A DNA stretch of 64,000 nt from NCBI RefSeq assembly GCF_902148855.1, contig NC_043964.1, positions 8,806,582 through 8,870,581 of the forward strand, read 5' to 3'. Shown here in pieces: positions 46,439 through 58,656 of the stretch. The translations under genes were made by a program, and so were the position numbers. The stretch is from Sphaeramia orbicularis. Its lineage: Eukaryota > Chordata > Actinopteri > Kurtiformes > Apogonidae. Under the pieces are notes generated by a model. That model saw only the letters and a program-made list of their open reading frames with translations. It ran no database searches and was not told the DNA's origin. The stretch's first letter is position 1. Every line of letters starts with the position of its first letter.

Positions 46439-46889
46439 ATACGTTCTCAGAACCAGAGCTATCCCATGTGTGACAGTAATAAACTGCAGAGTCCCCCTCC
46501 TGCACATTGCTGATGATCAATCGATAATCTGATTGAGACTGACTATTCGATGTGAACTTTGGTGATGAAAACCCAGAGCCATAGGCTGTGGTGCGATAAT
46601 ATGTGAGTATAAACTGAGGAACTCCTCCTGGACTCTGTTTATACCAGCGACCACCACTGTCAGTAACACTGCCTAAGTTACAGTCCATGGTGACTGTCTC
46701 TCCTTTCTCCACCGTCACAGCAGGAGGTTTCTGTGTCACCACCGTCACACCACTCACACCTGGAAACAACAACATGACATGAAGTGAAGATAAACACACA
46801 CTGATGGATCCAATATGAGGTCAAAGCTGCAGTAAATCAGACTCCTTACATGTTAGAGCAGTGATGAGAGTGCAGAGGGTCGCCAACAT
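46439..46889 (-). CDS. Immunoglobulin light-chain V gene VB1
   Basis: Leader 46850-46889 (MLATLCTLITALT) and V exon 46439-46759. Second V family: VTVVTQKPPAVTVEKGE, TMDCNLGS, RWYKQSPGGVPQ, GSGFSSPKFTS, AVYYC. Germline CDR3 is HTWDSSGSEN. The CDR2 region (YYRTTAYGSG) is three codons shorter than in sisters, giving 321 nt. The 12-RSS is intact: heptamer 46432-46438, nonamer 46411-46419. Promoter: variant octamer ATGTAAAT on the plus strand 47016-47023 and a TATA box CTTTATAAG in the gene sense near 46954-46962. It is the member nearest tpx2 (0.57 kb to the tpx2 promoter). Confidence 0.92.
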
Positions 46890-46989
46890 CTTGTCAGGAT
46901 GTGGAATAAATGTCCTTTACTGTTCAGATGAGACAAAAGGATGGAGAGTGAAACTTATAAAGAGAGAAGCAGAGAAGGAGGAGTTTCAC

Positions 46990-47700
46990 ATTCAAATAAT
47001 TACCACCCATAAGTAATGTAAATTATGCAGATTCACTTCATATGGTGAATGTCCTTTCATGATTCTAATGGGATAGAAGTCAGATCCCTAAGTATGAAAA
47101 TGCCTGTAATTCATAAACAGTTAATACAATGATTTTATTAAACCCCTCAAATTAAAGCTGAAAGTCCACACTTTAATCACAGTGTTATTGCTTCATTTCA
47201 GATTGACTCTAGTAGGCATACAGAGGTGAAATTACAAAATTTGTGTCACAGGCCAAATATATTTGTATGAATCTGACTATATAATGTCATAATTAGTCTA
47301 ATCCAATAGTATAGCTATAAACTATAGATTCCTTGAATGAGCTACTGCAAGATCTAAGGTTCACAAACAGTGGATTTCAAGTTAATCTTCTGTTGGAAAA
47401 ACAAGCTTGATAAAGATTGATATAGACTTATTTGTTGGTGAGATATAGGCCTACAACTGTCTTTCTTTGCAAGGAAATGTAATGGATAATAATGCCAAAG
47501 TATAGATTTGCAATTACAAAAAAAAGCAATTGTGGAAATAACAATTGTAGTAAAACTGGAACAAAAATAATAATTAAAATAGCAAGAATAATAAAATTAG
47601 TTCAGTAGTATAAGTAAAGATATAATTGATGACACAGACATACATGAGTAAGCCATACCCTAGCAGCTTTGTCTGTGATTAACTCACGCTCAGAGAGAGT
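46990..47700. other. VB1-VB2 spacer with a 0.9-kb deletion
   Basis: No gene. Relative to the next units, the stretch matching about 48377-49303 (hairpin plus LINE-like tail) is missing; ACTTCATATG joins directly to GTGAATGTCCTTTCATG near 47040. Confidence 0.7.
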
Positions 47701-47761
47701 GAAAAAACCAAAAAGCAGAAGTTGAAGTGGGGAGGTTTTTGTCATGGTGTAAATCACTATG

Positions 47762-48221
47762 ATACATGCTCAGAAAAAAAGCCATCCCATGTTTTACAGT
47801 AGTAAACTGCAGAGTCTCCCTCCTGCATATTGTTGATGATCAAGCGATAATCAGATTGAGATTGATGATTAGATGTGAATTTTGCTGATGAAAACCCAGA
47901 GCCATAGGTTGGGGAGTCCCAGCTATGATGATAATGGAGTATAAACTGAGGAACTCCTCCTGGACTCTGTTTATACCAGCGACAACTGTTGTCAGTAACA
48001 CTGCCTAAGTTACAGTCCATGGTAACTGTCTCTCCTTTCTCCACCGTCACAGCAGGAGGTTTCTGTGTCACCACCGTCACACCACTCACACCTGGAAACA
48101 ACAACATGACATGAAGTGAAGATAAACACACACTGATGGATCCAATATGAGGTCAAAGCTGCAGTAAATCAGACTCCTTACATGTTAGAGCAGTGATGAG
48201 AGTGCAGAGGGTCGCCAACAT
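47762..48221 (-). CDS. Immunoglobulin light-chain V gene VB2, damaged heptamer
   Basis: Leader 48182-48221; V exon 47762-48091, intact frame with RWYKQSPGGVPQ, GFSSAKFTS (Ala for Pro) and CKTWDGFFSEH. The heptamer (47755-47761) reads CATAGTG in the gene sense instead of CACAGTG; the third base is one that RAG cleavage depends on. The nonamer (47734-47742) is normal. Likely rarely or never rearranged, so a functional pseudogene or donor. Variant octamer at 48348-48355. Confidence 0.9.
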
Positions 48222-48538
48222 CTTGTCAGGATGTGGAATAAATGTCCTTTACTGTTCAGATGAGACAAAAGGATGGAGAGTGAAACTTATAAAGAGAGAA
48301 TCAGAGAAGGAGGAGTTTCACATTTCAACAATTACCACCCATAAATAATGTAAATTATGCAGATTCACTTCATGTGTTTTATTGCATAGGTCAAAAAGTC
48401 ATAAATACTTCTCAAGTTATTTATTACATTTTTACAATTTTTTTTATTTAGGGGGAATTACTCATGTTTGATATGGTCCGAGGGATTGAATAAATAGAAT
48501 GTCTGTGTAGGTTCTGATTTGCCCAGGTAATCATTCCG

Positions 48539-48692
48539 CTTGGTACTTCTTCTCGGTTCAACTGGACTGGTTCAGCTCTTTTGAAAATTTTTCGTCTCTC
48601 ATCCAAGAGAACTGAAGAAGTCTCTTGGATGAGAGATGAAACATTTTCAAAAGACCTGAACCAGTCCAGTTGAACCGAGAAGAACTACCAAG
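48539..48692. repeat. VB2 upstream hairpin (72-bp arms)
   Basis: Arms 48539-48610 and 48621-48692 are inverted copies around ACTGAAGAAG; they start CTTGGTACTTCTTCTCGG. Present about 0.3 kb upstream of each VB leader except VB1. Confidence 0.85.
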
Positions 48693-49095
48693 AAGACAAA
48701 ATCGATATATGCTTTAATTATTGAAGAAAATGGTTGAACTGTTAATGTCTGATTGTATAACTGTACTACCATGATAATATTGTTGAGCATAATTCAATTA
48801 CTGTAATATGTATTAGTTGTGGGTTGAATGCTAAACTAGGAAAATGTATTGTTTGATTCATGTATTAAGTTATTTCTAAAGGTGTAAAAGCACTTGAGGG
48901 GTAGGATTAAATAAGTTTATACTTCTTCCCACTCCATTTTGATCATGCACATTCAGACACGTACTTGAAGATAGATTCTGTTCATTTAAATGTTATTTTG
49001 TTTTTTTCTTATTTGGCTTGTTTTGTCTTACCTTGTTTCTTTGCATGTTTGAAATAAATGAATAAAAATAAATAAGTAAATATATAGAATATAAA
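48693..49095 (+). mobile_element. LINE-like 3' tail repeated in seven VB units
   Basis: After the hairpin comes a 3'-UTR-like stretch (GGATTAAATAAGTTTATACT, then GCATGTTTGAAATAAATGA) ending in AAATAAATAAG. Copies follow the hairpins at 50.93, 53.18, 56.40, 58.66, 60.91 and 63.31 kb. It resembles a common fish non-LTR tail; no coding part remains. It was in place before the units multiplied. Confidence 0.55.
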
Positions 49096-50007
49096 TCACC
49101 TTTTAGCTGTTGTGTGAATGTCCAGTATTTTCTTCAGGTCACATCATAGACTTGATTAAAACTAATGGAGACTCTGGGTAAATATAATGACTTGTTAGGT
49201 GAAGATGAAGCATCACTGAAATGAATCGTCAGCTGAAGATAAAGTGAACTATTTTATGATACAAAACTCTTTTATTTAATGGAATCTCACTAATGAATCA
49301 GGTGAATGTCGTTTCATGATTCTAATGAGATAAAAGTCAGATCCATTAGTATAAAAATGGTTGTAATTCATAAACTGTTTAATGTAATGTTTTTATTAAA
49401 CCTCTCAAATTAAAGCTGAAAGTCCACACTTTAATCACAGTGTTATTGCTTCATTTCAGATTGACTCTAGTGGCATACAGAGGTGAAATTAAAAAATTTG
49501 TGCCACAGTCCAAATATATATGTATGAACCTGACTATACAATGTCATAATTAGTCTCATCCAATAGTATAGCTATAAACTATAGATTCCTTGAATGAGCT
49601 ACTGCAAGATATAAGGTTCACAAACAGTGGGTTTCAATTCAATCTTTTGTTTGAAAACAAGCTTGATAAAGATTGATATAGACTTATTTTTTGTTGAGAT
49701 ATAGGCCTACAACTGTCTTTTTTGAATGTAATGGATAATAATGCCAAAGTATAGATTTGCAATTACGATAAAAAGCAATTATAGAAATATCAATAGTAAT
49801 ACAACTGGAACAATAATAATTAAAATAGCAAGAATAATATAATTATTTCAGTCAGATATGTAAATATATAATTGATGACACAGACAGACATGAGTAAGCC
49901 ATACCCTAGCAACTTTGTCTGTGATTAGCTCATGCTCAGAGAGAGTGAAAGAACCAAAAAGCAGAAGTTGAAGTGAGGAGGTTTTTGTCATGGTGTAAAT
50001 CACTGTG

Positions 50008-50461
50008 ATACAGAAGCAGAGCTATCCCATGTTTTACAGTAGTAAACTGCAGAGTCCCCCTCCTGCACATTGTTGATGATCAGTCGATAATCTGATCGAG
50101 ATTGATGATTAGATGTGAATTTTGGTGATGAAAACCCAGAGCCATAGCTTGGGGAGCCCCAGCTGTGATAATACTTGAGTATAAGCTGAGGAACTCCTCC
50201 TGGACTCTGTTTATACCAGTAACAACTACTGCCAGTAACACTGCCTAAGTTACAGTCCATGGTGACTGTCTCTCCTTTCTCCACCGTCACAGCAGGAGGT
50301 TTCTGTGTCACCACCGTCACACCACTCACACCTGGAAACAACAACATGACATGAAGTGAAGATAAACACACACTGATGGATCCAATATGAGGTCAAAGCT
50401 GCAGTAAATCAGACTCCTTACATGTTAGAGCAGTGATGAGAGTGCAGAGGGTCGCCAACAT
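50008..50461 (-). CDS. Immunoglobulin light-chain V gene VB3
   Basis: Leader 50422-50461; V exon 50008-50331 (324 nt). It carries YWYKQSPGGVPQLIL and HQSRSDY (Arg for Gln). CDR3 is two codons short, CKTWDSSASVSQ. RSS intact: heptamer 50001-50007, nonamer 49980-49988. Octamer variant at 50588-50595 followed by ATGCAGAT. Confidence 0.92.
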
Positions 50462-50778
50462 CTTGTCAGGATGTGGAATAAATGTCCTTTACTGTTCAGA
50501 TGAGACAAAAGGATGGAGAGTGAAACTTATAAAGAGAGAAGCAGAGAAGGAGGAGTTTCACATTTCAACAATTACCACCCATAAATAATGTAAATTATGC
50601 AGATTCACTTCATGTGTTTTATGGCATAGGTCAAAAAGTCTTAAAGACTTCTCAAGTTATTTATTACATTTACACAGTTTATTTTATTTAGAGGGAATTA
50701 CTCATGTTTGATATGGTTGAAGGGACTGAATAAATAGAATGTCAGTGTAGGTTCTCATTCGCCCAGGTCATCATTCTG

Positions 50779-50929
50779 CTTGGTAGTTCTTCTCGGTTCA
50801 ACTGGACTGGTTCAGCTCTTTTGAAAATGTTTCATCTTTCATCCAAGAGAAATGAAGAAGTCTCTTGGATGAGAGATGAAACGTTTTCAAAAGACCTGAA
50901 CCAGTCCAGCTGAACCAAGAAGTACCAAG
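50779..50929. repeat. VB3 upstream hairpin
   Basis: Inverted repeat as at VB2, with a few unpaired changes and a shortened right end (AAGTACCAAG). Confidence 0.8.
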
Positions 50930-52248
50930 GAGAAAAAATAGAAATATGCTGTAATTATTGAAGAAAATTGTTGAACTGTTGATGTCTGTTTGTATGACTG
51001 TACGACCATGATAATATTGTTGTGCATAATTCAGTTACTGTAATATGTATTAGTTTTGGGTTGAATGCATAATTAGGAAAAATGTGTTGTTTGATTCATG
51101 TATTAAGTTATTGCTCAAGGGGTCAAAGCACTTGAGGGTTAGGATTAAATAAGTTTATACTTCTTCCTACTCCTTTTCGACCATGCATATTCAGACATGT
51201 ACTTGAAGATAGATTCTGTTCATTTAAAAAAAATTTTGTCTTAATTTGCATTGTTTTGTTTAATTTTTTTCTTTGCATGTTCGAAATAAATAAATAAAAT
51301 AAAAATAAATAAAAATACAGAATATAAATCAACTTTAAGAGGTTCTGTGTTTTCAGTATTTTCTTCAGGTCACATCGTAGACTTGATTAAAAATAATGGA
51401 GGCTCTGGGTAAATATAATGACTTGTTTGGTGAAGATGAAGCATCACTGAAATGAATCGTCAGCTGAAGACAAATGAACTATTTTATGATACAAAACTGA
51501 TTGTTTGATTAAATGGAATGTCACTAATGAATCAGGTGAATGTCATTTCATGATTCTAATGAGAAAAAAGTCAGATCCATAAGTATAAAAATGGTTGTAA
51601 TTCATAAACTGTTTAATGTAATGTTTTTATTAAACCCCTCAAATTAAAGCTGAAAGTCCACACTTTAATCACAGTGTTATTGCTTCATTTCAGATTGACT
51701 CTAGTGGAATACAGAGGTGAAATTATAAAATTTGTGTCACAGTCCAGATATATATGTATGAACCTGACTATATAATGTCATAATTACTCTCATCCAATAG
51801 TATAGCTAAAAACTATAGATTCCTTGAATGAGCTACTGCAAGATCTAAGGTTCACAAACAGTGGATTTCAATTTAATCTTCTGTTGGAAAAACAAGCTTC
51901 ATAAAGATTAACATAGACTTATTTGTTGGTGAGATATAGGCCTACAACTGTCTTTCTTTGCAAGGAATGTAATGGATAATAATGCCAAAGTATAGATTTG
52001 CAATTACATTATAAAGCAATTATAGAAATAACAATAGTAATACAACTGGAACAATAGTAATGAAAATAGCAAGATTAATGAAATTAGTTTGTTAATATAA
52101 GTAGATATGTAACTGATGACAAAGACAGACATGAGTAAGCCATACCCGAGCAGCTTTGTTTGTTTTTAACTCATGCTCAGAGAGAGTGAAAAAAGCAAAA
52201 AGCAGAAGTAAAAGAGAGGAGGTTTTTGTCATGGTGTAAATCACTGTG

Positions 52249-52708
52249 ATACGTACTCTTTAACAGAGCTATCCCATGTTTGACAGTAGTAAACTGCAGA
52301 GTCTCCCTCCTGCACATTGTTGATGATCAATCGATAATCTGTTTGAGATTGATGATTAGATGTGAATTTTGGTGATGAAAACCCAGAACCATAGGTTGGG
52401 GAGTTCCAGCTGCGATGAAATCTGAGTATAAACTGAGGAACTCCTCCTGGACTCTGTTTATACCAGCGAGCACTACCATTAGTAACACTGCCTAAGTTAC
52501 AGTCCATGGTGACTGTCTCTCCTTTCACCACCGTCACAACAGGAGGTTTCTGTGTCACCACCGTCACACCACTCACACCTGGAAACAACAACATGACATG
52601 AAGTGAAGATAAACACACACTGATGGATCCAATATGAGGTCAAAGCTGCAGTAAATCAGACTCCTTACATGTTAGAGCAGTGATGAGAGTGCAGAGGGTC
52701 GCCAACAT
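52249..52708 (-). CDS. Immunoglobulin light-chain V gene VB4
   Basis: Leader 52669-52708; V exon 52249-52578. Framework 1 has VVTVVKGE where others have VEKGE. CDR1 NGSARWYKQ, CDR2 FHRSWNSPTYGSG, CDR3 CQTWDSSVKEY. RSS intact: heptamer 52242-52248, nonamer 52221-52229. The octamer variant is at 52835-52842; the neighbouring ATGCAGAT is changed to ATGGAGAT. Confidence 0.92.
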
Positions 52709-53025
52709 CTTGTCAGGATGTGGAATAAATGTCCTTTACTGTTCACATGAGACAAAAGGATGGAGAGTGAAACTTATAAAGAGAGAAGCAGAGAAGGAGG
52801 AGTTTCACATTTCAACAATTACCACCCATAAATTATGTAAATTATGGAGATTCACTTCATGTGTTTTATTGCATAGGTCAAAAAGTCTAAAACACTTCGA
52901 AAGTTATTTATTACATTTTTACATTTTGATTTATTTAGGGGGAATGACTCATGTTTGATATGGTCCGAGGGATTGAATAAATAGAATGTCTGTGTAGGTT
53001 CTGATTTACCCAGGTCATCATTCTG

Positions 53026-53179
53026 CTTGGTAGTTCTTCTCGGTTCAACTGGACTGGTTCAGCTCTTTTGAAAATGTTTCGTCTCTCATCCAAGAGAACT
53101 GAAGAAGTCTCTTGGATGAGAGATGAAACATTTTCAAAAGAGCTGAACCAGTCCAGTTGAACCGAGAAGAACTACCAAG
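53026..53179. repeat. VB4 upstream hairpin
   Basis: Best-preserved copy: both arms carry GAGCTG/CAGCTC and pair almost throughout. Confidence 0.85.
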
Positions 53180-53964
53180 AAAATAAATATAAATATGCTG
53201 TAATTATTGAAGAAAATTTTTGAACTGTTGATGTCTGATTGTATGACTGTACTACCATGATAATATTGTTGAGCATAATTCAGTTATTGTAATATGTATT
53301 AGTTGTGGGTTGAATGCTAAATTAGGAAAAATGTATTGTTTGATTCATGTATTAAGTTAATGATAAAGGTCTAAAAGCACTTGAGGGGTAGGATTGAAAA
53401 AGTTTATGCTTCTTCCTACTCCTTTTCAACCATGCACATTCAGACACGTACTTGAAGATAGATTCTGTTCATTTAAATGTTATTTTGTTTTATGTCTTAA
53501 TTTTACTTTGTTTTGTTTTATTTTGTTTCTTTGCATGTTCGAAACAAATAAATGAAAATAAGTAAATGTTTACAGAATATAAATCACCTTTTATAGCTGT
53601 TGTGTGAGTGTCCAGCATTTTCTTCAGGTCACATCATAGACTTGATTAAAAATAATGGAGACTCTGGGTAAATATAATGACTTGTTAGATGAAGATGAAG
53701 CATCACTGAAATGAATTGTCAGCTGATAACAAATTAACTATTTTATGATACAAAACTGATCGTTTGATAAAATGGAATGTCACTAATGAATCAGGTGAAT
53801 GTCATTTCATGATTCTAATGAGATAAAAGTCAGATCCATCAGTATAAAAATAGTTGTAATTCATAAACAGTTAATGCAATGTTTTTATTAAACCCCTCAA
53901 ATTAAAGCTGAAAGTCCACACTTTAATCACAGTGTTATTGCTTCATTTCAGATTGACTCTAGTG

Positions 53965-54925
53965 CAGTGGCTCTTCACCTTGTTGGAGGTACTGAACCCC
54001 TCCAGTTTCATATGCGCATTCACCGAACCCTTCTTTATTAAAAAAATAAAATATGATTTTTTTCCAAATTCAAGACACAGGTATATGTTTTACTGGTGCA
54101 CAAAATGAACCGTGCATTAACATCACTGTGTTCAAAGAACAAAACCAATACAATGCATGAACTCACAACAAATTACATACCTTTTCACAAAGACATGACC
54201 TTCTTTAATACTACCACACTGAAATGGTTTTAATTTTTGTATTCCAATAATGAACTTTTTGTATTTATGCTATTTATCATTTTTAACATTTTAACACACA
54301 CCCATCACCTAATTTCCATCAGGCTACAATAATAATGAATATGTACTGCAAATCAGTGTGACTTCTGCTGTTGCCTTTGAGAGACCAGTTCAGAAATGCG
54401 TGGCTTCACCTTGGCAAGTGCCACTCTCATGTCATTTTCACAGCAAAGTCTGTTCCTTTTCTTCGTTTTCATGTCCAGCATCCTTATTACGGCACTAGCT
54501 CGGCTTTAGCGTAATACGATTTCTCCATCCGCGACGGTGCGTCGGCCGTCACATGATTGTAACTGACCAGTGCGGTGACCGAAAAATGTAAACAAACGCT
54601 ACACATGGCTGCCTCCGTCGTTAACAGGAAGTAACAAAAGTCATAACAACGATGTGGAAAATACTCAAATAATTCATCATCAGACGAGTGGAAGAGATTA
54701 TAAACACTTCTGGATGTGTTGTAGTGCTATAAGCAACAATAATACACCGCGTATATTGGATGTCAATCAGAAACAGAGTCTCCGAAGCCGTTGGTTTACA
54801 TACACGGACCTAGCCCGACACACACACCCGACTAATGAGTCGAGTGTGTCTTGACCTCCGCCGAACCCCTGAGACTGACTCACCGAACCCCAAGGGTTCG
54901 ATCGAACCCAGGTTAAGAACCACTG
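53965..54925. mobile_element. 961-bp hAT element in the VB4-VB5 spacer
   Basis: Ends are CAGTGGCTCTTCACC and, inverted, CAGTGGTTCTTAACC. The 8-bp target duplication is CTCTAGTG (53957-53964) and CTGTAGTG (54926-54933). The empty site GACTCTAGTGGCATAC is seen in sister units. No usable transposase frame; it accounts for the long 3.2-kb step here. One terminal and one duplication mismatch suggest it is not very recent. Confidence 0.9.
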
Positions 54926-55471
54926 CTGTAGTGGCATACAGAGGTGAAATTACTAAATTTGATCCACAGTCCAAATGTATATGTATGAACCTGACTATAT
55001 AATGTCATAATTAGTCTCATCCAATAGTATAGCTATACATCTATACATTCCTTGAATGAGCTACTGCAAGATCTAAGGTTCACAAACAGTGGATTTCAAT
55101 TTAATCTTCTGTTGGGAAACCAAGCTTGATAAAGATTGATATAGACTTATGGGTGAGATATAGGCCTATAACTGTCTTTCTTTGCCAGGAATGTAATGGA
55201 TAATAATGCCAAAGTATAGATTTGCAATTACAGTAAAAAACAATTATAGAAATAACAATAGTAATACAACTGGAACAATAACAATTAAAATAGCAAGATT
55301 AATAAAAGTACTTCAGTAATATAAGTAAATATGTAATCGATGACATAGACGGAAATGAGTGAGCCATACCCTAGCAGCTTGGTCTGTGGTTAAATCATGC
55401 TCAGAGAGAGTGAAAAAAACAAAAAGCAGAAGTTGAAGTGAGGAGGTTTTGTCATGGTGTAAATCACTGTG

Positions 55472-55931
55472 ATACGTTCTCAGAAGCAGAGTTATCCCAT
55501 GTGTGACAGTAATAAACTGCAGAGTCCCCCTCCTGCACATTGTTGATTATCAACTGATAATCTGTTTGAGACTGATGATTAGATGTGAATTTTGGTGATG
55601 AAAACCCAGAGCCATAGTTTGGGGAGCCCCAGCTGTGATGATTATGGAGTATAAACTGAGGAACTCCTCCTGGACTCTGTTTATACCAGCAACAACTACT
55701 GCCGGTAACTCTGCCTAAGTTACAGTCCATGGTGACTGTCTCTCCTTTCTCCACCGTCACAACAGGAGGTTTCTGTGTCACCACCGTCACACCACTCACA
55801 CCTGGAAACAATAAAATGACATGAAGTGAAGATAAACACACACTGATGGATCCAATATGAGGTCAAAGCTGCAGTAAATCAGACTCCTTACATGTTAGAG
55901 CAGTGATGAGAGTGCAGAGGGTCGCCAACAT
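55472..55931 (-). CDS. Immunoglobulin light-chain V gene VB5, short nonamer
   Basis: Leader 55892-55931; V exon 55472-55801, intact frame: CNLGRVTGSSCCWYKQ (an extra Cys before the Trp, also seen in VB2 and VB3 in part), CDR3 CHTWDNSASEN. Heptamer 55465-55471 is normal. The nonamer has lost one A: ACAAAACC instead of ACAAAAACC (plus strand 55445-55452). Expected to recombine poorly. Octamer variant 56058-56065. Confidence 0.9.
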
Positions 55932-56244
55932 CTTGTCAGGATGTGGAATAAATGTCCTTTACTGTTCAGATGAGACAAAAGGATGGAGAGTGAAACTTAT
56001 AAAGAGAGAAGCAGAGAAGGAGGAGTTTCACATTTAAACAATTACCACCCATAAATAATGTAAATTATGCAGATTCACTTCATGTTTTTTATTGCATAGG
56101 TCAAAAACTCTTAAAGACTTCTGAAGTTATTACATTTCTAAAATTTGTTTTATTTAGGAGGGATTACTCATGTTTGATATGGTCCAAGGGATTGAATAAA
56201 TAGAATGTCTGTGTAGGTTCTACCTTTCCCAAGTCATCATTCTT

Positions 56245-56398
56245 CTTGATAGTTCTTCTTGGTTCAAATGGACTGGTTCAGCTCTTTTGAAAATGTTTCG
56301 TCTCTCGTTCAAGAGAACTGAAGAAGTCTGTTTGATGAGAGATGAAACGTTTTCAAAAGACCTGAACCAGTCCAGTTGAACCGAGAAGAACTACCAAG
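56245..56398. repeat. VB5 upstream hairpin
   Basis: Same inverted repeat, more diverged between arms (CGTTCAAGAG against TGTTTGATGAG). Confidence 0.75.
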
Positions 56399-57725
56399 AA
56401 GAATAAACAGAAATATGTTGTAATTATTGAAGAAAACTGTTGAACTGTTGATGTCTGATTGTATAACTGTACTACCATGATAATATTGTTGTGCATACTT
56501 CAATTACTGTAATATGTATTAGTTGTGGGTTTAATGCTAAATTAAAAAAAATGTATTGTTTGATTCATGTATTAAGTTATTGATAAAGGTGTAAAAGCAC
56601 TTGAGGGGTAGGATTAAATAAGTTTATACTTCTTCCTACTCCTTTTCGACCATGCACCTTCAGACACGTACTTGAAGATAGATTCTGTTCATTTAAATGT
56701 TATTTTGGTTTCTTCTTATTTTGCTTTGTTTTGTTTTATTTTGTTTCTTTGCATTTTTGAAATCAATACATAAAAATAAATAAGTAAATATATAGAATAT
56801 AAATCACCTTTTATAGCTGTTGTGTGAGTGTTCAGTATTTTCTTCAAGTCACATCGTAGACTTGATAAAAACTAATGGAGACTCTGGGTAAATATAATGA
56901 CTTGTTAGGTGAAGATGAAGCGTCACTGAAATGAATCGTCAGCTGAAGACAAATGAACTATTTTATGATACAAAACTGATTGTTTGGTAAAATGGAATCT
57001 CACTAATGAATCAGGTGAATGTCATTTCATGATTCTAATGAGATGAAAGTCAGATCCATAAGTATAAAAATGGTTGTAATTCATAAACAGTTAATGCAAT
57101 GTTTTTATTAAACCCCTCAAATTAAAGCTGAAAGTCCACACTTTAATCACAGTGTTATTGCTTCATTTCAGATTGACTCTAGTGGAAAACAGAGGTGAAA
57201 TTACAAAATCTGTGCTACAGTCTGAATATATATGTATGAACCTGACTATATAATGTCATAATTAGTCTCATCCAATAGTATAGCTATAAACTGTAGATTC
57301 CTTGAATGAGCTACTGCAAGATCTAAGGTTCACAAACTGTGAATTTCAGTTCAATCTTCTGTTGGAAAAACAAGCTTGATAAAGATTGATATAGACTTAT
57401 TTGTTGGTGAGATATAGGCCTCCAACTGTCTTTCTTTGCAAGGAAGGTAATGGATAATAATGCCAAAGTATAGATTTGCAATTACAAATAAAAGCAATTA
57501 TAGAAATAACAATAGTAATACAACTGGAACAATAATAATTAAAATAGCAAGATTGATGTAATTACTTCGGTAATATAGGCCAATATATAATTGATGACAC
57601 AGACAGACATGAGTAAGCCATACCCTAGCAGGTTTGTCTGTGATTAACTCATGCTCAGAGAGTGAAAAAAACCAAAAAGCAGAAGTTGAAGTGAGGAGGT
57701 TTTTGTCATGGTGTAAATCACTGTG

Positions 57726-58185
57726 ATACGAACTGAGACGCAGAGCTATCCCATGTGTGACAGTAATAAACTGCAGAGTCCCCCTCCTGCACATTGTTGA
57801 TGATCAATCGATAATCTGATTGAGATTGATGATTAGATGTGAATTTTGGTGATGAAAACCCAGAGCCATATCTTGGGGAGTCCCAGCTGTGATAAAATCT
57901 GAGTATATACTGAGGAACTCCTCCTGGACTCTGTTTATACCAGCGAGAACTATCGCCAATAACACTGCCTAAGTTACAGTCCATGGTGACTGTCTCTCCT
58001 TTCTCCACCGTCACAGCAGGAGGTTTCTGTGTCACCACCGTCACACCACTCACACCTGGAAACAATAAAATGACATGAAGTGAAGATAAACACACACTGA
58101 TGGATCCAATATGAGGTCAAAGCTGCAGTAAATCAGACTCCTTACATGTTAGAGCAGTGATGAGAGTGCAGAGGGTCGCCAACAT
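57726..58185 (-). CDS. Immunoglobulin light-chain V gene VB6
   Basis: Leader 58146-58185; V exon 57726-58055. CDR1 IGDSSRWYKQ, CDR2 FYHSWDSPRYGSG, CDR3 CHTWDSSASQF. RSS intact: heptamer 57719-57725, nonamer 57698-57706. Octamer variant 58312-58319 followed by ATGCAGAT. Confidence 0.92.
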
Positions 58186-58501
58186 CTTGTCAGGATGTGG
58201 AATAAATGTCCTTTACTGTTCAGATGAGACAAAAGGATGGAGAGTGAAACTTATAAAGAGAGAAGCAGAGAAGGAGGAGTTTCACATTTCAACAATTACC
58301 ACCCATAAATAATGTAAATTATGCAGATTCACCTTGTGTTTTTTTGCATAGGTCAAAAAGTCTTAAATACTTCTCAAGTTATTTATTACATTTATACAAT
58401 TTGTTTTTTTTTAGGGGGGATTACTCATGTTTGATATGGTCCAAGGGACTGAATAAATAGAAAGTCTGTGTAGGTTCTCATTTGCTCAGGTCATCATTCT
58501 G

Positions 58502-58656
58502 CTTGGTAGTTCTTCTCGGTTCAACTGGACTGGTTCAGCTCTTTTGAAAATGTTTCATCTCTCATCCAAGAGAACTGAAGAAGTCTCGTGGATGAGAGAT
58601 GAAACGTTTTCAAAAGACCTGAACCAGTCCAGTTTAACTGAGAAGAAGTACCCAGA
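58502..58656. repeat. VB6 upstream hairpin
   Basis: Inverted repeat of the same family; right arm ends AAGTACCCAG. Confidence 0.78.
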
